Origin: Castanea sativa
Lineage: Eukaryota > Streptophyta > Magnoliopsida > Fagales > Fagaceae
DNA length: 64,000 nt
NCBI RefSeq assembly: GCF_040712315.1
Contig: NC_134019.1
Span: 33,947,873-34,011,872 of the forward strand
Reading direction: 5' to 3'
The position numbers were made by a program, and so were the translations under genes. Below, one piece after another: positions 47,310 to 56,552 of the stretch (positions are counted from its first letter, which is position 1; each line of letters starts with the position of its first letter). Below the pieces are notes generated by a model that worked only from the letters and a program-made list of their open reading frames with translations, was not told where the DNA came from and did not search any database.

Positions 47310-47880
47310 AGCAACAATAGATCCCAAATTGGCTCATATATATGATGGTGCAAAACTAAAAAAATGGGTGGAAAAATTTTGGCTCGCTAGGCTTCAATTC
47401 CTAGAAATGTCTTGTTATAGGATTAATTTTGATGGAGCTGTATTTGAAAACGAAAACAATGCCAGAGTGGGGTGGTAGTAAGGAATGAAGCAGGTTTGGT
47501 CATGGCTTCCTTGTCCCAATAGATTCCTCCTCTTTTCAAAATTATTGAGGTGGAGGCTCTGCAGGTAGCAAGATGAGCTCTTGAATTTGCTATGGAGATA
47601 CGTATCGATCAGGATATTTTGAAAGGAGATTCTAGCTTAGATCCTCATAAAAGCTGTGGAGAGTGGTAGCAGTTCACTAGCTAAGTTTGGCCATATCGCC
47701 AAAGATGTTTAATTAGTACCTTGCATATGTTTTTACATATATTAAATTTTCTCATGTACTAAGTATTGTAATACTGTTGCTCATTCACTTGTTAGGCGAG
47801 CAATTTTGTCTCCATATTTGTTAGTCTAGATGGAAAATGTGTCATCAAACGTTGAATCTATATTTCAGACTAATTTGAAT
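47310..47880 (+). pseudogene. RNase H-like (RVT_3) fragment of a retroelement, broken
   Basis: With frame changes it reads 'CYRINFDGAVFENENNARVG', 'VVRNEAGLVMASLSQ', 'VEALQVARxALEFAMEI' and 'ILKGDSS', then 'NTVAHSLVRRAI' and 'VWMENV'. This is the order of the plant RNase H domain that ends many LINE polyproteins and related host genes (DGA, E, GDS and AHSLxRxA motifs). Stops and frameshifts make it non-functional. A second copy is at 49935-50350. Confidence 0.75.
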
Positions 47881-48405
47881 AGCCATATTTAATATAATGC
47901 AATAAAATTCTTCTAAAAAAAAAAAAATCAATTTCTAGTAGGAAGATGTCATGTATGTCATTTAATCCAACTAACCAAATAAGTCCTCAGAATTGCACAT
48001 AATAGGGATATATGTTATGTTCTTATTGGAGGTTGAAATCTTAAGTTTCAAACGTGTATGTTTGGAGCAAACCTTTGTCGGAAAATGTTAAAGTGCTACG
48101 TCATGGTTTCTTATAAATGTCAATGTAACCCATGAGAAGCAAACTATGTGCAGACGTTAACATTGTCTTTAATCAATTGTTAAGAATTTTGTAATCTCTC
48201 CCTCTTTTTCATGACTTTTATTAACAACTGCAAAGGAAGTGGCTGCTATTCTGTATTCTTTTCTCCAGCCCCTTTATTGACCCTAAGAGCATCAGCATTG
48301 AATGTGGAAAATCTCAAATGCATGCCAAATTCCAAACTTTTTTACAATTGAGCTCAAAAAACGTCTGCAATGAAAGTTGTATAATACAATAATGGTAAAA
48401 AAAAA

Positions 48406-48461
48406 TACCATCGAGCTACAGTGTGATTCTAAATGTAGAATCACACTGTAGCTCAATGGTA
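48406..48461. repeat. Near-perfect hairpin inside Harbinger-like element 1
   Basis: Two 26-nt arms (TACCATCGAGCTACAG... and its inverted copy) with one mismatch and a 4-nt loop. Elements 2 (53949-53991) and 3 (about 59132-59160) have counterparts that share the 'ctacagta'/'actgtagc' core. Confidence 0.85.
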
Positions 48462-48632
48462 TAAAAAAAATGATTTTTTATTTGCTCGGAACCTGCTCTC
48501 TCCACAGAACCTGCTCTCTCCACAGAACCTGCTCTCTCTTCTTTCTTTATTTCTATCTTTCTCTCTTTCTCTCTTTCTTTCTACTCTCTTCTTCCTGGAA
48601 AATATTGTTCCGATGGGTTTTGGTTTGCTCGG

Positions 48633-49024
48633 TATGTGATCGGCGTTACTGGTTCCGATGGTTTTGGATTGACGATGGGTTTTTTTTTTTTTTTTTTTTT
48701 TTTCTGGGTTTGCTTGTATGTGATCGGCGTTGCTGGTTCCGATGGGTTTTGGTTAGATGATGGATTTTGGTTTGTTGGTATGTGATCGGCGTTACTGGTT
48801 TCGATGGGTATTGGATTGACGATGGGTTTTTTTTTTTTTTTTTTTTTTTTTTTTCTTTTCTGGGTTTGCTGGTATGTGATCGGCGCTGCTGGTTCTGATG
48901 GGTTTTGGTTTGATGATGGATTTTGGTTTGCTGGTATGTGATCGGCGTTACTGGTTCTGATGGGCTTTGGATTGACGATGAGTTTTTTTTTTTTTTTTTT
49001 TTGGGTTTGCTGGTTTTTACGATG

Positions 49025-49030
<6 letters not shown>
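48633..49030. repeat. Minisatellite with alternating 62- and 84-94-bp units
   Basis: 'tatgtgatcggcg' recurs at 48633, 48717, 48779, 48873 and 48935, giving spacings of 84, 62, 94 and 62 bp. Long units contain 'gacgatgggttttttt' poly-T tracts, short ones 'gatgatggattttgg'. The alternation amounts to a higher-order repeat of about 150 bp. Confidence 0.8.
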
Positions 49031-49063
<33 letters not shown>

Positions 49064-49404
49064 GATGGTTTGACGATGGGTTCCGATGAATGATGATGGA
49101 GGAGTTGGGTTGATGATGGAGGAAGAATTTGAAGAGGTGAAAAATAAATTAACAGATGATTCTGGAAGAGGATAAAGTTGAGAAAAAACAAAACAGTAAA
49201 AAATATATTTTATTGCGAAAATATATTATTTTAATTAGTAGGATAGAAAAATAAAAGTTTTGATGTTGGGTGTTTTGAAAAATGGTATTGTAAAATTGAT
49301 AAAGTGGATTTTTTATAGAATTAAGAAAAATGAATGTGGATGCTCTAAGGGACATAGTCCATTTCCCTCTCATTTGATTTTGGTCAAATGAGAGGGAGGT
49401 AAGC

Positions 49405-49505
49405 AATGGTTTTTAGTGGAAAATAAACAGTGTCCTGCAAAGGATCTAGTGATGCGGTTGTCAAGGGTATCATTGGTGGAGCTTTCCTTATGTGTTTGGA
49501 TTTTC
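49405..49505 (+). pseudogene. CYP74C heme-loop fragment in block A'
   Basis: Reads VENKQCPAKDLVMRLSRVSLVELSL. Cys is kept, and the unusual Ala after CP is shared with the intact gene. It is isolated: no other P450 sequence precedes it. Confidence 0.8.
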
Positions 49506-49934
49506 TTTGTTTTTTTTTTTTACTGACTTATTTGTTGAAATTGGAAAAAATATTTAGAAAAAAAAAAAGCTGTGTTAAAAAAATTGTATATAGGGAAAAG
49601 TGAGGTTTAAAAACCATTTATTATATATGCAATTGGTTATTGTTTAAGGGACATGAGCATGGAAATTTAACTTATATATATAATAAAAGAAGTGTGGAAA
49701 TTTAAAAACTGATTTCCCTTTCAAAATAGTATGATAGTTGAGCACCTTGTTCAGAATGATAGTTGTGCTTGTCAAAAAGAATAGTATGATCGTATCTCAA
49801 TTCTCAAGTTTGAAAATTTATTCTTGAGTATTACTGTGAGTTTCTAACAGATCCATTCAATGGTCGTTGGGTTGGTATATTTTTTTATATTTTATTTTAG
49901 GAGCCTCTCGTAGATTGGTACTTTTTACTTGTTT

Positions 49935-50350
49935 AGGAAAAGCAACAATCGATCCCAAATTGGCTCATATGATGGTGCAAAACTAAAAAAATGGGTGGAA
50001 AAATTTTGGCTCACTAGGCTTCGATTCCCAGAAATGTCTTGTTATAAGATTAATTTTGATGGAGCTGTATTTGAGGTGGAGGCTTTGACAACAAGACGAG
50101 CTCTTGAATTTGCTATGGAGATAAGTATTGATCGGGATATTTTAGAAGGAGATTCTAATTTTGGCCATACTCCCAAAGATGTTTAGTACCTTGCATATGT
50201 TTTTACAGATATTAATTTTCTCATATATTGTAATACTGTTGCTCATTCACTTGTTAGGTGAGCAATTTTGTCCCTATATTTGTTAGTCTAGATAGAAGAT
50301 GTGTCCTCAAAATTTGAATCTATATTTCAGACTGATTTGAATAGCCATAC
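49935..50350 (+). pseudogene. Second RNase H-like fragment (block A')
   Basis: Paralogue of 47310-47880, with an internal deletion that removes the part between 'GAVFE' and 'VEAL' ('CYKINFDGAVFEVEALTTRRALEFAMEI', then 'ILEGDSN', 'NTVAHSLVR'). It is open over 85 codons but only because of the deletion, and lacks key parts of the fold. Confidence 0.7.
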
Positions 50351-50836
50351 TTAATAAAATACACTAAACTTCTTCTTTTTTTTAAAAAAAAGCTCTTCAT
50401 TTCCCAGCAGAAAGATGTCATGTATGTCATTTAATCCAACTAACAAAATAAGTAGTCTAAATTGCACATAATAGGGATATATGTTATATTCTTATTGGAT
50501 GTTGAAATCTAAAGTTTTAAACATGCATGTTTGGAGCAATACTTTGGCGAAAAATGCTAAAGTGCTCCATCATGGTTTTTTTATTTTTTAAATGGTGTGT
50601 GTATAGGTTATTTGTCAATGTAATCCATGAGAAGCAAACTAAGTGCTAACGTTAACATTCTCTTTAATCAATTGTGAAGAATTTTGTATTCTCTCCCTCT
50701 TTTTCATAAGTCTTATTAACAACTGGAAAGGAAGTGGCTGCTATTCTGTATTCTAAGAATACTAATCTTAGAATACCATTCTTTTCTCCAGCCCCTATGT
50801 TGACCCTACGGGACATAGTCCCTTTCCCTCCCCAAC

Positions 50837-51342
50837 CTCTGTCTAGCTAGTCCCTTTTTTTAATCCCACGAGCTATAATTTTTCCTCGAGTAATTTTAAG
50901 TTTTTAACTAATTTCATAACCAAGTAAGTTATTATTGAAGTAAAATCACTTTTATATGTTCAACATTAGCACCTCAATAATACGTTTATGGGCTGAATTT
51001 CTGTACAATTTACTTAGATGATATATTTTAGCTTCTCTAATTAAATTCAATGGCATGGATATATTGATCAATGAAATACAAACAATGTTATCTTCTCCAA
51101 GAATAATCATGTTTAATGTAGCCATGTGTTTAAGTTTAATTAAATGAAATTATGTGTACTACACTTAAAGAAGTGTAAATAAATTAAACCCTTAGTTTAT
51201 TTTCAATTTATGTACAACTTTTTAACATTTAATGTTTTTTATAGACCATTTCTTTTAAATAAAATAAACAAATGAAACCAACTGAAGTTAATGAATCATA
51301 CTTAGGGAATGCCCAAACACTAATCAAGAATGTTATCTTTTT
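50837..51342. other. Block A' 3' region, no gene
   Basis: AT-rich sequence whose counterpart in block B is about 60520-61215 (shared 'gagtaattttaa', 'attattgaagtaaaatcacttctatatgtt', 'caacctaa'-type phrases). No coding potential seen. Confidence 0.55.
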
Positions 51343-51506
51343 ACCACCACGCACTCTTAGTGCGGTGGTCACTTCACAAGCATAAATACTTGTGGGGTGT
51401 GGGGGGAAGCAAGGGCTGGGGTTCAAGTCTCTAGAAGGGAACTTTACACACATATACACTTAGATTAGATTAGAGTAAAAATTCTATCTTGTATATATAG
51501 AAAAAA
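51343..51506 (+). mobile_element. tRNA-derived SINE, full length, with target-site duplication
   Basis: The head has an A-box-like 'tagtgcggtggtcactt', the B box is GGTTCAAGTCT near 51420, and the 3' part is 'ttagattagattagagtaaaaattctatcttgtatata' with an A-run. Flanks 'aatgttatcttttt' (51329-51342) and 'aatgttattctttttt' (51507 on) form the duplication. Block B at about 61217 has the empty site ('ggatgttattttttatta'). Related copies: 40402-40554 and 41485-41548. Confidence 0.8.
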
Positions 51507-52140
51507 AATGTTATTCTTTTTTTTTTTTTTTTTTTTACAAATAGAAAACTACCTATATATTGAGATGATCAGTTGGTTTTCATTTGGCTATTTTATTTAA
51601 AATAAATTGTATTAAAAAATGGGTAAATTTTAAGTAAAATCCTTAGATATAGTATATTAAATTTTCAAATAAAATTCAAACACATGGTTGTATTAACCAA
51701 TCAAATACAAAGAATATTAAAATTTTCAAGAACAATTAAGTTTAATACCATTTATTGGCAACATGGTAACCACATTTCTTGGCAACATGGTAATTCGCAA
51801 TGCCAGTGGCTGCTTTAGTCATGTGTTGGCAATGGCAACTCTAGGTGAAACCAAATTTTGAACTTTAGCTTTTAGAAACCTTTTTTTTTTTTTTTTTGAG
51901 AAGGAGCTTATAGAAACCTTGTACATCTAATGTTGTCAAATAGTTTTAACCATGCTTTTGAGGACCTCTTTCAACCTTGTGCTTTCTTCTTCTAATAAAT
52001 ATATTTGTACATACCATAATAATAGAAGTAGAGGAGAATTTTTTTTTTTTAAAAAGTGTCATTGCCATATTCATTGACAAATTAAGAGGCACATATTATC
52101 ATTTTGTATGTCCACCGATTATAGGATCCAACTTTTATAA

Positions 52141-52567
52141 TCTATATATATAATAATAAGTGAAACTGAGAAAAATTCAAATTAGAATTTCAAATTAGAG
52201 TTATAATTTCGAGCCATGTGTCCTAAATTATTTATTTTTAAAGAGTTTTATTTCTTAATTTTAGAATCAAATGTGGGACCACATCATAAATATTCATCCA
52301 AGTGAGTTATTAAGTACAAAAATCAAAGAGTCTAAAATAAATGAATCGTAAAAAAAAAAAAAAAAAAAAGTGCCTCACAATAATTTAAAAAAAAATGGAC
52401 AATTTACATTTTATATCTAATAATATCCTTACAAATTTTTTTAAAGAGTTTAAAAATTATAAAAATAACTATCAATAGTATTTAAATTATATATATAAGA
52501 ATTATATTATGCATCTTATTGTATATTTTTAAGTGTATCCGTGTATATACATAGGGTTACAAGCTAG
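52141..52567 (+). mobile_element. Non-autonomous Helitron (427 bp)
   Basis: Starts with TC (TCTATATATATAATAATAAG) after a host A and ends GGGTTACAAGCTAG before a host T. A small imperfect hairpin 'ccgtgtatatacatagg' lies about 10 bp inside the 3' CTAG end. This is the Helitron pattern: 5' TC, 3' hairpin plus CTRR, insertion between A and T, no duplication or TIR. There is no Rep/helicase ORF. Confidence 0.8.
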
Positions 52568-52594
52568 TATAATAATAATAATAATAATAATAGA

Positions 52595-52910
52595 TAAATA
52601 GATAACTGGTCACTCTTTATTATTCTCCCATACACATCAAAAACTCAAACCACACCGCAAGCAATTGATGTCTCCATTTTCTTTTCCTTTTGTCTGCCTC
52701 ATCAAAACTCCAATAATAATTAATATTAATTCCTTCACAACCATTATATTGCCTCCGTTGATTTGTTGCAATCAACCACTATCTCAAATGTTTTTACACT
52801 GGTTAAGAATTTCATAGCTCAATTGATATTTTATATTGTTTTCAACCGGCATATTCAAGCTTCACATCTTCCATTGTTAGCTATCAAATTTATAAGGATA
52901 AAAAAAATGC
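52595..52910. repeat. Single diverged copy of the 1.65-kb array unit (part)
   Basis: 'cactctttattattctcc', 'ctcaaaccacaccgcaagcaattgatgtctcca', 'ttccttttgtctgcctcatca', 'ttgcctccgttgatttgttgcaatcaaccactatctcaaatg' and 'tcaaccggcatattca' follow the same order as the array units. It occupies the place upstream of CYP74C copy B that the array occupies upstream of copy A. Confidence 0.8.
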
Positions 52911-53821
52911 ATTTACATACAAGAATGGGACGACTTCTCCCAAGTGAAGAATGTTGGAAGCAAAATGCTAATAATTTTACATTTTTTTTTTTTTTTTGAG
53001 AAAGAAGTATTCAAAATGTTGGTGAGAAATGATGAATTTTGGTGACTGACAGCCTAAAACACCATCGTATTAAATATTAAAAATAAATTTTTAGTCCCCC
53101 AAAATCTGTTCATTTTAGTTTTTAATTGCCACTTTAATCGAATTTAAAGATTTCGGAGACCTAAATAGAATTATTATAGTATCAAATTTTAAGCCAAAGT
53201 CTTTATAAAATGTTTCACGTGCCCTTATAAACAAGAAAAGGTTGATATTCGAGGAAAAAAATACTTAGTAAAAAAAGCGAACAAAAATATAGTAATTAAG
53301 TGACTCTTCACTGCTAACTGTTAAGGAAAAAGACAAAAATAGGATTCTTCACTCTTCTTTCATTTTATTATTTGAATTTGTCTTTTATTCATTTTCTAAA
53401 CAAGTAACCATGCGAGCATCATTAGTGAGGTACCTAGCTAGTAGGTACAAATTATTATTAAAAAAATTATTCAAATATATAGCCCGTACTTATCAAAAAA
53501 TAAAAAAGAATAATATGCAGCACGTGGCAGTGACGGGCGCCCAAAAATTTTATGTTAACTGTATCAAATTTATTTAACTTTTTATTGAAAACATATTAAA
53601 TTAAAGTATATTTATATCTTAAAAATATTTGAAAAAGTAAAAAAAATGCAGAAAAAAAAAAGTTGAAATTTTAACAAGTTGTACTTATAAGCTTAAAAAT
53701 ATTTAAAGCTAAAAATTGAGCTTATAAATTGATGCTAAACAAATACTAAAATTTGAGACCATTACAACTTGCTTTGTAATATAACTATATATGCACATGG
53801 TCCCTGTTGGTAGTTGGGTTA

Positions 53822-54408
53822 GAGCATCCACAGCAGTGGATTGTAAAAGTTTCTAAAATAAATATAATTACTAATTTTATACATTTTGAGCAAAAAAACA
53901 CTCACATCAGTGGGTTTAAAAATGTCTAAAATTTTGTAAATCCATCCCCGAGTTACAGTAACCGTGTATATTAACATGGTTACTGTAGCTCGTTTATACC
54001 ATTATTTTATCATTTTCGTTCGCTCCTTTTTTTTTTCTCTCCTTTCCGTGCTCAACCAACCCAGCTAAAACTCAACTCCTCATTCTCTTCTTTTTCCTCA
54101 GATGCACACAAACACACCCACACACAAACACATCCACACAGAAAATCAATACAGACACACTTGCTCAAAAAAAAAACATAGATACATAAACACAGATCGG
54201 CGCTTGATCGGAGCGGTCGGAGCTTAGATCGAAGCGGATCGGAGCTAGGGAGAGTAGATCGGAGCGTATTGGAGTGGATCGGAGCGTGTCGGAGTGGATT
54301 GGAGCTCGGATCGGAGCTCGGAGCGAGTGGATTGGGGCAAATCGGAGAGTTGATCGAGGGAGAGTTGATCTGGGTAGAGAGAGAGAGAGAGAGAGAGAAA
54401 TGAAGAGA

Positions 54409-54453
<45 letters not shown>

Positions 54454-54673
54454 GAATTAGAAATGAAGAGAATGAGAGAAATGAATCAGAGTGTATATGT
54501 GTGGTAGTTGAGAGAAATAATAAAAAAGTGAGAAAATTAATTATTTAATTAATAGAGGTAGTAGGATAGATGAACTGATGTTGGTGTTTTGTAAAAATGA
54601 ATGTGTAAAATTTTAAAAATAAGTTTTTTTGTGTAAAATAGACAATTTTTTAAATAAACTGATGTGATTGCTC
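53822..54673. mobile_element. PIF/Harbinger-like non-autonomous element 2 (TTA duplication)
   Basis: The ends GAGCATCCACAGCAG and 'gatgtgattgctc' are inverted repeats, flanked by TTA at 53819-53821 and 54674-54676. Block A has the empty site near 41130 ('gtagttaggtacacaaaa'). Inside are a hairpin at 53949-53991, then GATCGGAGC-rich sequence and a (GA)n run (54411-54450). No transposase. Confidence 0.8.
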
Positions 54674-54773
54674 TTAGTGTACACAAAATTTTAATGGTAT
54701 TTTTCACCGTTTGCCAGCGTAGTAAATGGCAACAGTAGTAAATGGAAACCACGTGCATCTATATATTAATATC

Positions 54774-54905
54774 CTATATATAACCAGTTTTCTTTTTGAT
54801 GGCCAGAAAATTCTATATATAGCCAATTTTTTTCGTTTTTCTTTGCTAAATTCTATATATAGCCAGGTTTTTTTTTTTGGCTAACCTCTATATATAGCCA
54901 GTTGC
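54774..54905 (+). promoter_or_regulatory. Four CTATATATAGCCAG-type repeats before CYP74C copy B
   Basis: 'ctatatata(a/g)cca' occurs at 54774, 54813, 54853 and 54888, spaced 39, 40 and 35 bp, the last 89 bp before the ATG. Each contains a good TATA box. Copy A keeps only one degenerate version ('ctatattaaccc' near 44470), so the repeats were amplified here or lost there. Confidence 0.65.
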
Positions 54906-56051
54906 TCCCTTGTCCCGAAACAACGATTATACATTTCCAAATCCCCAACAACTGGTCATTCCCAGATCGCCCAACTATGTCTTCAAACTCTTCCTTATCT
55001 CCTTCCAAGCTCCAATCCTCATCCAGTAATGGCTCTCCTTCAACAGACCTCCCTTTAAAACTCATCCCAGGCAACTATGGCCTACCCTTTTTTGGTCCCA
55101 TCAAAGATCGCCTCGACTACTTTTACCACCAAGGAAAAGACACCTTCTTCCAAACCCGAATTCAAGAACACCAATCCACTGTCTTCCGAACCAACATGCC
55201 TCCAGCAGTGGCGGCGCCACGTTAAGCTCAGGGTGTTCCCAGGAACACCCTGAACTGAACTGAAACAAAAAATATATATAATAATTATTATTATTTTTAT
55301 TTGTTTACCCTTAAAACAAAATCAGGAACACCCTCAAGTTACATTAGGAACACCCTCAAATAAAAAAATTTATTTGTTCTTTCAATCAAAAAAAAAAAAA
55401 AAAAACCAAAAAAAAATTTAAAACTCAAATCTGGGAAAAAAAAATTTGTAACAGAGCAAGCCCACAAAAAAGCCCAACATCAATCCTAAATGTAAAGCAA
55501 ACCCAATCTAAAGAAAAAAAAAAACAACCCAATAGACAGAGACGAAGATGGAGATATTGTTAGGAGGAGACACTTGACCCCTCCTAACAATATTATTGGC
55601 ACTCTAAAAGGCCATAAAAAGAATTTATGGATCTAATCTATAAAAGAAAATTTAGCAAGCCCAAAAAATTTAGCACAACAACATAAATCACAAATAGCCC
55701 GGCCTTTCAAAAATTTAAAACAAAACTAATTCGCCATTCCATCAAAGATTTAAAAAACACAAACAAACAAATAAAACCCTAAGCCTAACCAAGAGACTCA
55801 TCGGCTGATGGTTGAAGTAAAGCAGTGCAGGGAGTGGCAGCAGCAGCATGGTAGCAGCAGAGCAGCCAGCCACGCCCCTAGCCCAAACTCACCCGATCTG
55901 GTATCTCTCTCTCTCTCTCTCTCTCATGAGCAAGTGAGCAACGAGCACAAAAAAAAAACTCTTAAACTGTCTGATACAAAAGACAGAGAGAGAGAGAGAG
56001 TTCTTTCTCTTTTAAGAGACTTAAACAATGACTAAAAGAAAATGGTAGAAG

Positions 56052-56311
56052 TTTCTAGTGGAGGATTGATATCCTCCCACGTGTTGTGCTAGTTGAATTT
56101 TGTCTTCTTCTTCTTTTCTTTTTTCTTTTTTTGTCTTTTTGTGCTTATATGAATAGCAGTTTTTTTAATGGTAAATAGTTATGTTTCTAGTGGTGGATTG
56201 ATATCCTCCCACATGTTGCGCTCTATGAGTTGAATTTTGTCCCTTTTTTTTTTTTTTTTGCCTTTTTGTGCTTATATGAATAGTAGTTTTTTTAATGGTA
56301 AATAGTTATGG
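56052..56311. repeat. 132-bp tandem duplication within the hAT element
   Basis: 'tttctagtgg(a/t)ggattgatatcctcccac' begins at 56052 and 56184, and both units end 'tttttttaatggtaaatagttatg'. Two copies, about 90 percent alike by eye. Confidence 0.8.
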
Positions 56312-56425
56312 TTGTCTGGGAGTTGAGATAAAATAAAGTTAGTGAATTGTAGTGTCGTGTTGTGTACATTGTGCAACAATGATTTTTTTCTTTTCCGTAT
56401 GTGCATTTATTTCTCTGTTCATGAG

Positions 56426-56552
56426 CAATTTTTATATCTTGTACCCGGCATATATGCCGGGTGTGAGACACAGGGGCGGGCCCCCCTGTGTGTGGGGCCC
56501 GCCCCTGTGTGAGACACCCGGCATATATGCCGGGTGCAGGATATACCACCTC
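56426..56552. mobile_element. 127-bp GC-rich foldback element nested in the hAT
   Basis: Flanked by perfect 9-bp copies of GTTCATGAG (56417-56425 and 56553-56561), as after a Mutator-like insertion. The body is an inverted repeat: each arm holds the palindrome CCCGGCATATATGCCGGG and then 'gacacaggggcgggcccc'. Three palindromes are thus possible, two small and one large. GC content is far above that of the surroundings. No ORF. Confidence 0.75.

Larger units (their letters stand above)
48287..49345. mobile_element. PIF/Harbinger-like non-autonomous element 1 (TAA duplication)
   Basis: The ends GAGCATCAGCATT and GTGGATGCTC are inverted repeats, flanked by TAA on both sides (48284-48286, 49346-49348). 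The paralogous sites near 50812 and 60518 read 'gaccctacgggacatag' / 'aaccccacgggacatag' without the insert, which proves the ends. A 3-bp TWA duplication with a short TIR fits PIF/Harbinger. Inside are a 56-bp hairpin (48406-48461) and a minisatellite. There is no transposase. Confidence 0.8.
49371..50836. repeat. Block A': tandem duplicate of the region 3' of the CYP74C gene
   Basis: 'catttgattttggtcaa' at 49371 repeats 'catttgattttgatcaa' at 46030, which overlaps the CYP74C stop codon. From there the two blocks run in parallel: heme-loop fragment, poly-T stretch, 'gcaattggttattgtttaagggacatgagc', RNase H fragment, 'gaagtggctgctattctgta', 'gggacatagtcc'. The junction at 49370/49371 joins the end of one unit to the start of the next, so it is a direct tandem duplication lacking the P450 body. 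Confidence 0.85.

Noticed and set aside
50092..50186. Possible new gene from the open RNase H-like frame at 49929-50186
   Set aside because: The frame is open only thanks to an internal deletion relative to 47310-47880 and lacks essential parts of the fold.
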